DNA of 64,000 nt from Ailanthus altissimus (taxonomy: Eukaryota; Streptophyta; Magnoliopsida; Sapindales; Simaroubaceae). The DNA lies in NCBI GenBank assembly GCA_946807835.1, contig OX327697.1, positions 6,277,001-6,341,000 of the forward strand. The letters run 5' to 3'. Below the pieces are notes generated by a model. That model did not search any database. It had not been told where the DNA came from and saw only the letters and a program-made list of their open reading frames with translations. Within the stretch, counting starts at the first letter, position 1, and the number at the start of each line of letters is the position of its first letter. Positions 53,064 to 64,000 of this stretch are shown one piece after another. A program made the translations under genes and the position numbers.

Positions 53064-55124
53064 TGATGAACACTTGAAATTACAAATTTAATAAGGGTTT
53101 TACATTATCGTTTTGTATTACTAGTGTCTTTAACCCTCCTAATTTAAGTATATTTATAATATTGTATCTAATTAACTTTTAACTATTTTGTGGTAGGTTC
53201 AGTAAAATGGGCAAAACTTTTTATTTCGAACAAAAAAAAAGAAGAATTACAATAAAGGGATTTGCTCAAAGCAAGAGGAAAAGGAAATATGGTATAAAAA
53301 AAAACAAAAATTCAAGTCAGTTTAATCTCTATACGCCTCGCCTATTACCAGGTCCAACCTTTCTACTAAGCCAATGACTACCCCTTTTCCAGCGTTTTCA
53401 GCTTCACGATTTAGTATATTCCTAAAAGTGAAACTGAAATAGAGACTGACTTCTTGGTAGTTTGGTAAGCAATATCCGTCCTTGTTGGCCAAGGCAGGGC
53501 AGAGTAAGATAGTTTAAGTGGAATGTCCCAGGTAAGGTCAAAGCGATTTACAGCAAAGTCAATTTGGTACAAGCTGGGATCAGGGACTGAAGTCAGCTAA
53601 TAGGATAGATCACCAAAAAGGAATGGGCGAAAGTATTTCATATCCTCTTTTCTTTAAGGAATATTCTTTTCTCAAAGTTCTCTTTGCGAGAACGGATTAG
53701 TGAATCTTTGGCCTATAGTTTGGATGGCTCTAAGCTCAAGACTCCACACTTAGTTTGAGGTGTACATGTCTGCAAAGAGAAAAACTGTGCCAAATACAAC
53801 TTCGTCCTTATGGAAGGTCAAGCGATTTGGGATCTCGATCGATTCCTATTCGCTTAAGAATCCGATTGGAGTGATTCTTGATCCTGTAAAAAGCCGACTC
53901 AATGGGATAATATATTGTATTTCATAAGGCATTCAAAATTCGAGCGTTTAGAAGGTAAAAATGGCCTAAAACAGAATTGATCTACAGTACAGACCCAATC
54001 CGAATAGTCATCAGTATTTGGTTTATAACTATAGAAATACGTATCTAATATGTATGAGACAACTCAATTTGATAAGATAAGAGACTTATCTACAACTTTG
54101 ATATTTTAAGTGACAACTAATTCAGACCACATCAATTTTAAATTGGATAATCAAATGGGTGTATTAATAATAATCAATGCAAATTAGTTGTCACCCTTAT
54201 TAACTTTTATCATCCATGTGGTTCCCTTTTCATTTGTCTTGATTTATCCATGTTTTTCTATAAATAGGTGGCTTGTTTATGCCCTAAGCATATAATTAGA
54301 GAGCTAAATTTTAGTTCAAAACACTTATCTTTTGTATTATCTCTTTGTAGTATTATTTCTCTTATTTACTATTTTAAAGTCATGTTATCTCTTCTTCCAT
54401 CTCTTTTCTTTTTCTTTAGTTTTATTATGTCCAAGTAATTTTCTTTTTGTTGAGGTGAAAGGCTGAAACTTTTGGCAAGGTAATAAGATATACTTAACTC
54501 TTATTTATGAATTTAATATTTCATTATTAAATTATACAAATTTATATATGATATATTTATTTTGTTCGTAATATTAATACCCTTTCTTGTAAAGTGGTAT
54601 ATCTTGATTTATTATAGACAATTTTTATAGTTGGCAAAATAAATTCTTGAAACCATTTACAAGATTTGGCATAGATACTATTTCTTGTAAAGTGGGAGTC
54701 TTGATTTATTGTAGACAAATATAAAGATTGGCATAATAAATACTTGAACTCATTTACAAGATTTAGTGTATAATAATTAAAAGAAATAAATATTAGTTAA
54801 TATATAAATAGTGATGAACTTTAATTGTTATATCTTCCGATTGGATACTCCTTTGTATGAGGATTCCAATTGAGTTATAAAAGGAGTTGAATATATTCAT
54901 ATTTGATATGGCAAGAGTGGATCCTCATAACCTTAGCTTTTATTTTAATTGGTTAATTGAATTATTATTCGCAAACATCTTATACTGCTTTAATTATCTT
55001 TAAAGTATTTATAGTTTATAATTTTAATTTCATTTCCTTGTAGATCAACACCATTCTCATCGGGTTATTTATTACTTCGACAATCCTGCACTTAGGAATA
55101 AACTTCTATATTCTAGACGTGTCA
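53064..55124 (+). repeat. 3' LTR of the old element with a foreign insert
   Basis: Starts TGATGAACACTTGAAATTAC and ends TCTAGACGTGTCA, followed by the CAAGA duplication. It is 2061 bp, but without the insert at about 53222-53858 it is about 1424 bp, close to the 5' LTR (1417 bp). Confidence 0.88.
53222..53858. other. Foreign 0.64 kb insert in the 3' LTR, possibly mitochondrial
   Basis: This stretch is absent from the 5' LTR (break between 'actcttta' and 'cttaagaatttaatt' at about 31832-31840). It is clearly richer in GC than its surroundings and has no LTR-like ends. Words such as 'gaatgggcgaaagtatttcatatcctcttttctttaagg' style pyrimidine/purine alternation and 'gagaacggattagtgaatc' look like plant mitochondrial spacer DNA to me. 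No gene recognised. Filler DNA from another source is the alternative. Confidence 0.45.
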
Positions 55125-55690
55125 CAAGACATACAAGAGACGATTTTTTCTACTTTTTATGCTTCTAATGTTGTTTTACAATAACTGTATTATGAGCGTC
55201 TATTAAAAAATACTTAGAATTAATCTTATGTCTTTTACTTGTTGAATAATATAATGAGCTCTTATTAAAATAATATGAATCACGTCAACTGATTCTCATC
55301 TATTTCTAGAAGCGAATTCAAATACTCATAACAATATTGGACATGATCATGGGAGACGAAGATGGTGCAATTATCACTCTCGTGGTGGTTATAAATATCA
55401 AGAACGAAGGAACACCAAAAAGGGGTAGAAACACCAAAACAAAAACAATGGTATAGAGAATAAATACGCTATGTAATATGAAAATAATTGTTATCGATGT
55501 GATAAAAAAGGATATTGGTCATATAAATGTTGTACCCAAAATTATCTAGTAGAACTTTATGAGATATCTATCAAGGTAAAGGAAAAGAATATAGAGACAA
55601 ATCTTATTCGTGATTCAGATCCTATAGATTTTACTCATCTAGATGTCTCTTTTTTCTTTGGGGATAAAGAAGAGAACACAAATTATTAAG
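55125..55690 (+). pseudogene. Copia-2 gag, right piece with zinc knuckle
   Basis: Continues the gag at 31601-31685. After DIQETIFSTFYASNVVLQ, stops and frameshifts follow; HDHGRRRWCNYHSRGGYKYQERRN lies at about 55345-55415, then a knuckle NCYRCDKKGYWSYKCC at about 55490-55535, whose His is Tyr. The end reads DPIDFTHLDVSFFFGDKEE and a stop at about 55687. The Lys-rich and Gly/Arg-rich linker is typical of this copia lineage. Confidence 0.75.
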
Positions 55691-55814
55691 TTTTAATTAA
55701 TATCTCTATGTTAAGTCTTTTTTGTATTTTTATATAAAATATAACTTTTTGTATGAATGAAGAATTGTAACTTTTTGTAATAATTATCTTGTGTCAAACA
55801 CAAATTTTTATTTA

Positions 55815-55910
55815 ATCTAGGAAATGACTTGTAGAAATGAATTGTCTACTTTAGAGAGGAAATTTAGGGATGTTTGTTTGGCTGATAATGCAAGTACACA
55901 CATGCTTGTC
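55815..55910 (+). pseudogene. Copia-2 protease start
   Basis: Reads NELSTLERKFRDVCLADNASTHM, where DNAS stands for the D-S/T-G/A-S/T active site of copia protease. It breaks off at about 55908 into unrelated GC-rich DNA. Confidence 0.7.
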
Positions 55911-56600
55911 GCCTGGCGTTGCGGCCCTCACGTTCTGGAATGGGCGCTGCGGCGCCCGATCCTGGACGCCGTGGTGTTGGCGCCTGGTGCGCCCATCTTC
56001 ATTTTTCCTCTCCTTTCGCATCCGTCTTCGATCCTTGCATACTCTACGTACTTGGCTTGATCTCTAAATCATATCTCGATGATTTTCAATCTATTTTCTC
56101 ACATATAGTAATAGGGTTATTGAAAAAATAAATGGAAAGCATTGTTTTATTTTTATTAGGTAACAAAGATGGTGATAAACACTTGTTTAAATGACTTAAT
56201 TGTAAAGCATTTGCAATGCATTCTTTTATTGAAATTAAGATTCCGAGTTTGAATCTCATTTCTATGTAAAAAAAGAAAAAAATATATTGAGAGAAAATAA
56301 TTTCATTGCCAATATAAGACCCAATTCCTCCAAATCATTTGAAAAATCAAGTCGAAAGAAAGAGAGTGACGCAATTGGACACATTTTATTTTTCTCAACA
56401 ATCACTGTTATAGTTAAAATTTTAAAATAATTTTTTAAAAATAAATAAGATAAAATTATTTTGTAAACTAGAGAAAAAATTATAGTTTTTTTAGTTTTTA
56501 CCAAACACTGACTTGATATAGAAATAGTCGACAAATTTTGAAAATTTAAAACTACATTGTACTTATAATGTCGATGTTGATTTCTCAAAATAATTTTTTC
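55911..56600. other. GC-rich plus AT-rich insert in copia-2 protease
   Basis: The first about 90 bases (55911-56000) are GC-rich with 'gcgctgcggcgccc', 'gacgccgtgg' and 'ggcgcctggtgcgccc' words like the blocks in the gypsy LTRs; the rest is AT-rich without a gene. Frames 55824-56131 are artefacts across the junction. No clean ends or target duplication found, so the element type is open. Confidence 0.5.
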
Positions 56601-57789
56601 AGTATCTAAGAAGTCATTTAAATAATAATTTTCACCAACTTGAAGATATCATCAATTTTAAAAGATAGAGTGACGATCTTGTTAGCAAATGAAACAACGT
56701 TATATATAAATGATGCTTTATATACTGGTAGATCAACAATATCTCTATTAAGTTTTAAATATGTTCACCAAAATAGATTTCATATAAGACTTTAAGTAAG
56801 AAGAATATAGAATATCTCTGCGTTATCTCTAACATCGCAAACAAAAAATGCATACTTGAAAAGCATGTTACCTTATCATTTAGTTTTTATTATACAATCA
56901 TAAATTTGATTGAAAGCTACATAGTAATGAACCAGATGTTCATTAATAAAAAATATTTATACTATGGCATGACCACCTTAGTCATCTAGGATCAATAATA
57001 ATGCTTAAAATCATTAAAAATTCTCATGACCACCTACTAAAGGACTTGAAGATTTTGTTGCTTAATGAGAACATTTGTACCGTTTGCTCACAAAAACAAA
57101 ATTATAGCTAAATTATCTCTTTTTAATATTTGTCTAGAATTTTCATCAATTTTACAAAGGATCCAAGGAGTTATTTGCAGACCAATTCATCCATCAAGTG
57201 GACTTTTTAGCTATTTTATGGTTTTGATTGATACATTTATACAGCGGTTATTTTTTTTACTGTTTATACGAAATATTGAATTTGCTAGATTACTTGCACA
57301 AATTATTATATTAAGGCATAATTTTTGAACTACCATATTAAAACTATATGTTTAGGTAATGCTGGTAATTTTACATCTAAAACATTTAATGATTATTATA
57401 CATTAGTAAAATTTAATTTAGAACATCCTCTTTTTTCATGTCCACACATAAAATAGATTAGCATAATTCTTAATTAAACAACTCTAGGTAATTACAAGTA
57501 CTTTATTGATGTGCTCACAATTACCAATTATTGCATAAGGTCATGCTATTCTATGGTCGCAACATTAATTCATTTTAGGTCTACTGTTTATCATTAATTC
57601 TCTATTATAATTTATATTTAGTCATCAGTTGATATATCTCATTTGTATGACTTTGGTTGTATTATGGATGTACCTTTAGTGCCCCTATGACGTATTAAGA
57701 TAGACCTCAACGTTGATTGAAAATTTATGTTAGTTGTAATTCACCATCAATTTTAAGACATCTTGAAGATTTGATAGGTCATATATTTA
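56601..57789 (+). pseudogene. Copia-2 protease end and integrase, left part
   Basis: Continues the polyprotein: about 56650-56790 protease C-terminal part (LANETTLYINDALYTGRSTISLLSF by eye), IEYLCVISNI and HVTLSF at about 56800-56880, then the integrase zinc finger (WHDHLSHLG at about 56960 with the two His; VCSQK with Cys at about 57075) and core start LERIQGVICRPIHP-like at about 57160 and FSYFMVLIDTF with the Asp at about 57220. Frame 57065-57328 is the longest open piece. Later core words lie to 57780, where solo LTR H is inserted. Confidence 0.8.
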
Positions 57790-59985
57790 TGTTGGAACTG
57801 GTGCTCACGTGTCATTCCAATATTGTATGAATATTAAATGTTAATATTTATACAATAAACATTTCGAATAAAGATTGTTAATATCATATTAATATGATAT
57901 AATGCTTGTAATATTACAGACATTATTTGATCTGAAAGAGTTCAAATCTGATCTAAAGGAGTTTAGATTAGAACTAATAGTTATCAAAGCTGAGAGTTAT
58001 AAATGCTAAGACTTAGCACTGTTAATAGTTATCAGTTTATAAGAGTCAGCGAGGTCTAAAGAGTTAGAACCTTGTCTATAATGAGACAAAGACCTGAGAG
58101 TATACTTGTAATGATATAGTTGCAAAAGATTGCAATAGGAGCTAAAAAATATCATTATGTAAGTATGTCTCAAATATAATGTTCCTGATCTATGATCACC
58201 AATGCGGGTCTATCGGTGAAATCACAATATATAGATTAGTGTATGTCTATATCTGACTAGTTCAGATGGTTGTTCTTAGCTGACCATGAGCTTAGAACTT
58301 GTATAGGCATGCGGGTATCCAGTCAGGACTGGATACTGAACAGACTCATGAGGACCCCAATAGATATCCTATGAAACCGTCAAAGGAAGGTCCTCTCGAG
58401 TTGAGTAGTATTCGTGATCCTTTGACCTGAGCGCCACGGTGGTCTTGTGAGTGATCCATCATGCTTTAGTTCCACATATGTCAGAGACATTTCATGGTCT
58501 GACCGCTATGTATCGCTGGGTATGGTCCGATGCTCATGGAGTTCGGTGTGCGTAGATACGGGATCCATCAGCTTACGTAGGTAAGTTTTATATCCGATGC
58601 TCCGAGATTGTATTTCATAAAGTCTTGTGGCCACAAGCATAAACCCGGAAAAAGAGTTTCCCACAGGGTTAAACAATATAGTAAAAGTGTTTGCATATAT
58701 TGTTTATCGAGATACGAATCTAGAGATAAGATTATTGGATGAGCAAATGGGGATTTGATGGTGTTGATCTATATCCCCGCACATCCAGGATATAAATGAT
58801 GGAAGGATTATACGTATACGTTATGACCTCAACTTGTATGGTCTGACACGCTGATTTGTAATATTCGTAACATGTGCGTGGGGCATCGATTACGGATTAA
58901 TGGAATAGTTCCATTTGACAAATCGGGTGTGGACCTAGAGAGTCCCAATATGAAATGTACACTTTGAGCACTTGGGCAGTTTACCGTATTAAATTGTTCA
59001 ATACAGTATAATTCAGCAATTACTAAGGTTACGTTAACTAAAGTATCTGGTTAAATAGTGAGACCCACTTTAGGTTAACTTGGTAACCTAGTAAGGATAT
59101 AAAAGTAATTTCACTTTATGATTATTTAATTGTTAAATAATTAAAATAAATATTTATTTATTTAATTGTTAAATAAATTATTTAACCTAACTAAGGTTAA
59201 AAGTTAACCAAATGGTTAAGTTAAGTTAACCTTACTTAAAGGTTAAGTAAATGTTAACCTAACCATGGTTAAGTTAGTTAACTATGGTTAAATTAATTAA
59301 ATATTTATTAACTTAAAGGTTAAGTTAAAATAATCTAACTATGGTTAAATGTTAACTAAGGTTAGGTTAAGCCAAATGAAATGCAAATGAAATTCAAATT
59401 AGTTTGGAATTAATGCATTAGTATATAAAGTGAAATGAAATTGAAAATCATTAGGTTTTTGAAATGTTTTAGATTTTAGGTTTTGCATTTTGGGGAGCCA
59501 TTTCAATTTGAGAAATTGAAATTCTTTGTTTTGTGTTTTAAGTGTTAGAACAACAAAATAAATTAGATAAATGGTTACTAAATGTAATAACTAAAAAGAA
59601 GATTTGTTTTATTTATTCAAGAGTTGAATAAAAGGAAAAACAAATTTAATTAAGTTGAATAGTTTAACTTTGAAAAATGTTTAAGAGTTAAACACATATG
59701 CTGGATTAAGATGCTGCCATTTTAGACAATCAAACCCACTCTTGTTGATTGCTAGGATTGATCAAAGATTCATTTCATGGTGGACTTCAAGCAAAATTAA
59801 TCCAAAGGCTTTGTTGGTGATATTTCTCAATTTCTTAATTTCAGTTTAATCAAATATGTATTTTCTGTGTTCATTGTATTTAATCTTCCGCTGTGCACAT
59901 GTATGTATGAGATATGTATATTGTTTGTATGATGAACACAACCCACATGCAAACACCCTAGTTAATTTGTACAACACACCCAACA
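57790..59985 (+). mobile_element. Solo LTR H of the long-LTR copia family
   Basis: Starts TGTTGGAACTGGTGCTCACGT and ends ACAACACACCCAACA, with a perfect duplication ATTTA (57785-57789, 59986-59990). 2196 bp. The core ('ggtctgaccgctatgtatcgctgggtatggtccgatgctcatgg') is close to the other copies. The stretch 59030-59375 is a private expansion of GGTTAA/TTAACC words. Short frames at 59846-60097 cross its right end and are shadows. Confidence 0.9.
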
Positions 59986-60640
59986 ATTTACCACATGATT
60001 TGCATATTTTCATTTTTGATGAGTTAGTATTCCCATCACTAGGAGAAAGAAAAATATCTTCTGAAGTAAGGTATAAACTTTCTTGAAAAATAATCACTAT
60101 ATCTTATTTGGATCACTGTACAAATCAATAAGAAAATTAGGTGTGAAAAATTATTCATCTTCAAAGAATTGCATGTGAATTACTCGATACATTTAAAGAC
60201 ACATCAAAAGTAATCAAGTCATATATACTAGCTGTCAGTACAGTAGTTTAGGTGATTGTTCCTATAGAACAGTGTAATTAGAAGGTAATAAATTTAAATT
60301 CTCCAAATCACTAACATTAAAAGAATTAGTAGTCTATAAAGATACAGAAATCCTTGAAGAAACACAAGTCCCTTAAGAGACAAAAGTTTCAAAAGAGATG
60401 TTGGCCCTAGAAGAGGCAGAAGAATTTTAAGATAAGGAAAAGACTACAAATTATACTAACATAAGAGAAATGTGAAAACATGATGAAATAATTATCGACG
60501 ATATATTCTATTTACAGTAACTACTAAATTATGAATAAATTTTGAGCTACAAATTATTGATGAATGCAGACATGATTGAATCAAATAAAAATAAACAATT
60601 TAAGTAGAATTAATTTCTCTAGCCAAGCGAGATTGTTTGA
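59986..60640 (+). pseudogene. Copia-2 integrase end and linker
   Basis: Right part of integrase after solo LTR H: THDLHIFIFDELVFPSLG, then WKIITISYLDHCTNQ-like reading to about 60240, which is the segment after the core in this copia lineage. A Glu/Lys-rich linker follows to about 60640. Many stops. Confidence 0.7.
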
Positions 60641-61565
60641 ACTTATAGTCTAGACACTTAAAGATCTCAAACCTGTAAGATATAAATAGATGTTTGTCTA
60701 GAAGCGTAACGAAAACGAGATTGCTAGATATAAAACAAGACTCGTTGTTCAAGGTTTTTCGCAAAGACTTGATATTGATTATAATAAAACTTATTCTACT
60801 GTGTTGGACATAATTATATTTTAATTTTTGATAAGCTTGACAGTTTTAAAAAAATTGATATGGTTCTTATAGATGTAGAGACAACTTACTTATATAGGTC
60901 ATTTGACACATATATTTATATGAAAATTCTTAAATGAATAAACATGCCTAAAGTATGTAATTGCAATTTATATAAAATTAAGTTATAAAGATTTTTGTAT
61001 AGACAAAAATAATCTAGTGCATGTGCTACACCTGCTTAAGCAAATACTTGATAAAGGAAGAAAATATTAATGATCAAATATATCCATGTATATTTATAAA
61101 GAAGTCAAACTCTGGATTTGCCATTATAGTTATACATATAGATGACATAAATTTGATTGGGACTATTGAAAAGCTTTTAAAGTTGTAAAATACTTTAAAA
61201 ATTTTGAAATAAAAGATTTTAGGAGGAAAAAATAGTGTCGGTTACAGAATAAGCATAAATCAAACGGAGTTTTATCCATCATTTTATTTATATTGAAAAG
61301 ATTTTGAGAAGATTCAATATGGATAAAGTTAATTTGTTAAGTACTCTTATAGTTGTTCATTTCTTAATCCTAAAAATGATCCATTTTGTCATGAGAAAAA
61401 TAGTAAGAAAATATTTAGTTCAGAAGTACCATATCTTAATGCAATGGATGCTTTATTATATCTATCCTAATGCACTAAACCGAATATAATATTTGCAATA
61501 AACTTATTGGCAATGTTTAGTTCTGTACCAACTCAACGTTATTAGAATAATGTCAAATATAGTTG
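60641..61565 (+). pseudogene. Copia-2 reverse transcriptase, 3' end lost
   Basis: By eye: a basic start (NENEIARYKTRLVVQGFSQR at about 60710-60770), TYSTVLDII, a VLIDVETTYLYRSFDTYIYMKI segment at about 60860-60935, SGFAIIVIYIDDINLIGT with the catalytic YIDD at about 61130-61160, FEIKDF at about 61205, and the EVPYLNAMDALLYLS region at about 61420-61460. It ends at about 61565 before RNase H; no LTR follows. Confidence 0.75.
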
Positions 61566-62594
61566 AACACTTATCTAATCTCCATAAAACTTGTTAAATA
61601 AAATATATTTTTATTTATAATAATATAACAATCTCATTGCAATCTACAAAATAAAATTGTTTTGCCACAAAGTATATTGTACTTTTTTTTTCTTCGATTA
61701 AGTTTTATTTCATTAAATTTTATTAGTAAAGTTTTTAATCAAACAATATTACACCATTGTATATCATAAATTATATTTAATTTACTTAAATTTTTATCCA
61801 ATTCGGTTTTTCTTTAACAATGAAAGTACTATTAAAATAATGGAATTTAAAGGGTAGTGTTGCAAATGGCGATTTACAAGGCGCTGTGGATATTTATAAT
61901 TTTTTTTATAATGAAAATATACCTTTTTAATAACTTTTAGATATGCTAAAATATTTGAGTTCCTCTTAGTTTTTAGTTTATATATTATTATTTATAATAA
62001 TATCGAAGTATATTTCATTTTCCGTTGAATTTCCAAAGCCCATGGAGGACAATAACCAAATTCTTCGATTTCAATTTCTTGACACATGCGTGGAATTGGT
62101 CAACTGAGTGCAGCCACACAACTAGTTTATAGTCCTTCCAGCAAGCTTCTCTAACCCGTGGCTGTCGCGTGTTACCACCTTAATCATCATGTTTTTTTGA
62201 CATGTATTAGGATTTTTATACTTCATTTTTTCTTCATTCCATCGGCTTATTTCTATTTAATTTTAATTCTATGTAGTCACTGAGCCTCATTAACCAAAAA
62301 TGCAAAAAAAAAAAAAATGGAATATGATCAATGAACAACTATATAAATTATTAATCAGCAGGCCGGTGATCCATGTGAATAATTGTTACAGAAATATTTA
62401 AAAATAAAAGAATAGAAAGAACGAAAATGAACGGCTGGGTCCCAGAAGATAAAGCCATGCATAATTGATGATATCGTGTGCCTTCAAGTGAACCAGAAGC
62501 AGTATACGTGTGCATGGTTTCTGCAACTTTCCAACTGTCATTTTGAAAGTGCTCAAAGCTTGATTAATAAACAAGTACTATCGAGTAACTGCAG
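61566..62594. other. Intergenic DNA, no gene recognised
   Basis: AT-rich. From about 62030 the composition becomes more even ('ccatggaggacaataacc', 'gtgcagccacacaactag'), without the repeat words common elsewhere in the window, so this may be low-copy DNA. A G-box-like 'tatacgtgtgcatg' lies at about 62502. No frame of interest. Confidence 0.35.
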
Positions 62595-63217
62595 TGTTAG
62601 TATTTGAAAGTGTATTTTAAATAAATAAATATAAAATTAAATATTAAAATAAAAAAAAATAAGTACAAGGGGAAGTCCTTAAATTGTAAAAAGTTTGAGC
62701 ACTACGGTGCGAGGTTAAGAGTGTCGCAGCACTTAAGTTTTTAAACTGAGTGTCGCAGTATCTAATTGGGTTGATTCCCAATTTAGCCGTTTAAATTTAG
62801 AGTTGTAACTCTTCAAAGAGTCACTTATCCCTTCTAATAAATTTATCATTTTAAATAGGTGTTTTGTCTCTTAATAGAGATACTTAAACTCTATAAATAT
62901 TATAACCACATTTAAATTATGATAATTAATTTCTTTTTTTAATTATTTAATTAAAATTTTCTCTTATCAACCATTTTCATAAATACACACTTGTTGAAAG
63001 AGAATATATTTAGTGTGCAACTTTATATTCTCTCTTAAGTCATTAAATCTATACTACCTTTCAACCGAAGTGTAATTTAGTTAACATCAATTGTGAGAGA
63101 TAAAAATAGTTTAGAGATAGAAATAGTTTAAGGATATTACTATGTATGTCTTGATTTTATTATTGTTCTTATTATCTCTTTGTATTACATTTTCATACAA
63201 TACACTATTTTCCAACA
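62595..63217 (+). mobile_element. Possible short solo LTR or TRIM-like element
   Basis: The stretch begins TGTTAGTATTTG and ends TTTTCCAACA, with TATA-like 'actctataaatatt' at about 62889. A possible duplication AGTGT (62593-62597, 63218-63222) overlaps the presumed TGTT start, so either the first base is 62598 or the match is chance. A 'gagtgtcgcag' word occurs twice (about 62717 and 62749). Evidence is moderate at best. Confidence 0.35.
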
Positions 63218-63359
63218 AGTGTTCTTACCGACATATGATAAGAACTAAAAATGAAACATATTTTTGATAACTGTTTTGATCGAATGAATATATAGCTCTT
63301 GATGAAAGATTTTATTCCAGGCCTGCCTCTATCTCTCGCACATTTGTGCAGATGGAGCC

Positions 63360-63587
63360 ATGGATTGTTCAAAAAGACAAGTGAAGAAAGAAGGGAATAT
63401 CTATTTAAAGAATAAAATAAAGACAGGCAACCCCATTTGGGATTTGGATGATGTCCATATATGGCCATGGCGCTCGAAACACTGGTGGGATTTTGATGAT
63501 GAAAGGAATCTGAACCTTTTTTACAAGGGGTTAGGTGAAGTGAATATGACCCATCATTTAGCCGCTACTTCCATTGAAAGTACATAG
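63360..63587 (+). CDS. Unrecognised 75-residue ORF, possible exon
   Basis: MDCSKRQVKKEGNIYLKN start, then a tryptophan-rich acidic part (HIWPWRSKHWWDFDDE) and the tail HLAATSIEST before TAG. The base composition is more gene-like than the surroundings. 'catttgtgcag' just upstream (about 63341-63351) could be a 3' splice site, so this may be the last exon of a gene whose other exons lie elsewhere, or a piece of one. I do not recognise the family. An antisense 87-codon frame overlaps its start and is taken as a shadow. Confidence 0.35.
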   Translation: MDCSKRQVKKEGNIYLKNKIKTGNPIWDLDDVHIWPWRSKHWWDFDDERNLNLFYKGLGEVNMTHHLAATSIEST

Positions 63588-63664
63588 ATATCAGATTGTT
63601 TGAGGTATTTTTGGTGACTGAATTTCAATGGATTAGAATTTGGAAGTTAGACTTCTTTGTGCTT

Positions 63665-63720
63665 TAAGTAATTCTATTAGCAATTTTTTTTTTTATAAAA
63701 AAAAGTAATTCTATTAGCAT
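63665..63720. repeat. 17 bp direct repeat around a poly-T/poly-A stretch
   Basis: AAGTAATTCTATTAGCA occurs at about 63665 and again at about 63703, separated by a run of T, 'ata', and a run of A. The layout is that of a target duplication around a tiny tail-only insertion, or of slippage. Confidence 0.6.
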
Positions 63721-63779
63721 GGTAAGATATTTCGTTTGAAATCTTCCAAGATCCGCTACTTGGCACCTACTGAATATTG

Positions 63780-64000
63780 CAGGCCCTTTTTTTTATATGC
63801 GCATGCCATCGTCTATAGTAAAAGCGTCGCCGACATTAGCTTAGAAATCTGCCAGCAAGCATATGACTACAGTTAGGATCAACCAAGTAGCATCCCATCG
63901 CGACGCTGACAAATCGCGTTAGCCGCTCTTTTTGGACCTGCATCAAAGGTCTACGTCGATGGTCCATCAAAACAGATGTGGCCGTCGTTCGCATCGGAGG
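63780..64000. other. GC-rich edge, identity open
   Basis: From about 63820 the sequence turns GC-rich with repeated CGACGC/GCGTCGC words ('aaaagcgtcgccgacattagc', 'catcgcgacgctgac'). Such 'gcgacgc' words are common in the subterminal parts of plant CACTA-like DNA transposons, but no end is inside the window. The element, if any, continues past 64000. Confidence 0.3.

Larger units (their letters stand above)
31686..55124 (+). mobile_element. Old Athila-like Ty3/gypsy element (outer element)
   Basis: Whole decayed element with LTRs at 31686-33102 and 53064-55124, tRNA-Asp primer site, broken gag, protease, RT, RNase H, integrase, then decayed copies of the cysteine-rich gene and of LOG, a polypurine tract and a perfect 5 bp duplication CAAGA (31681-31685, 55125-55129). 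Insertions: the young element (37957-47951) in integrase, solo LTR J1 (49109-50480) in the cysteine-rich gene, and a foreign 0.6 kb piece in the 3' LTR. A sample of about 260 aligned LTR bases gave roughly 14% difference by eye. Confidence 0.9.

Noticed and set aside
55824..56131. Three overlapping plus-strand ORFs of 65-78 codons
   Set aside because: They run from copia protease into a GC-rich insert; overlapping open frames reflect GC-rich composition.
59856..60086. 76-codon plus-strand ORF across the right end of solo LTR H
   Set aside because: A chance join of LTR end and copia-2 integrase, with a target duplication in the middle.

Overview
The window is nuclear DNA of a flowering plant with a large, transposon-rich genome. 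It is AT-rich and almost wholly made of LTR retrotransposons nested in one another. The primer sites match plant tRNA-Asp and initiator tRNA-Met, and I see no ordinary multi-exon host gene. All protein assignments were made by reading the translations; no database was searched.

Left part (1-25255): degenerate DNA carrying a solo LTR (3476-5319), then an old Ty1/copia element on the minus strand ('copia-3': 5' LTR 19250-24273, primer site 19236-19247, interior about 8671-19235, 3' LTR remnant 6262-8545). Its LTRs and interior are interrupted by solo LTRs and by a 4.3 kb non-autonomous hAT-like element (10553-14874). The hAT element is full of AT-rich tandem repeats and itself contains a solo LTR (11462-13946). 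A Ty3/gypsy integrase remnant lies at 24274-25255.

Middle (25256-31685): the 5' LTR, leader and gag of a second element of the same copia family ('copia-1', plus strand), interrupted by a gypsy-type solo LTR (28256-30234) and joined at about 31600 to the gag of a different copia element ('copia-2').

Core (31686-55124): an old, broken Athila-like Ty3/gypsy element with target duplication CAAGA on both sides. A young related element (37957-47951; identical-length 1556 bp LTRs with four differences seen; target duplication ATTAT) is inserted in its integrase. The young element has a tRNA-Asp primer site, an array of six 7-codon mini-ORFs in the leader, and one 991-codon gag-protease-integrase-tail ORF from which reverse transcriptase and RNase H are missing. 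Where Athila elements usually carry an env-like gene it has two intact extra genes: a basic cysteine-rich protein resembling carlavirus nucleic-acid-binding proteins (43492-44040) and an intronless LONELY GUY (LOG) cytokinin-activating enzyme (44356-45003) with a TATA box in front. The old host element has decayed copies of both genes in the same order, with the same TATA motif, although its LTRs are different. The cassette is therefore a lasting part of this lineage. This is the most interesting content of the window.

Right part (55125-64000): the rest of copia-2 (gag knuckle, protease, integrase, reverse transcriptase), interrupted by a GC-rich insert and a solo LTR (57790-59985), then about 2.4 kb of possibly low-copy DNA with one unrecognised 75-codon ORF and a GC-rich edge.
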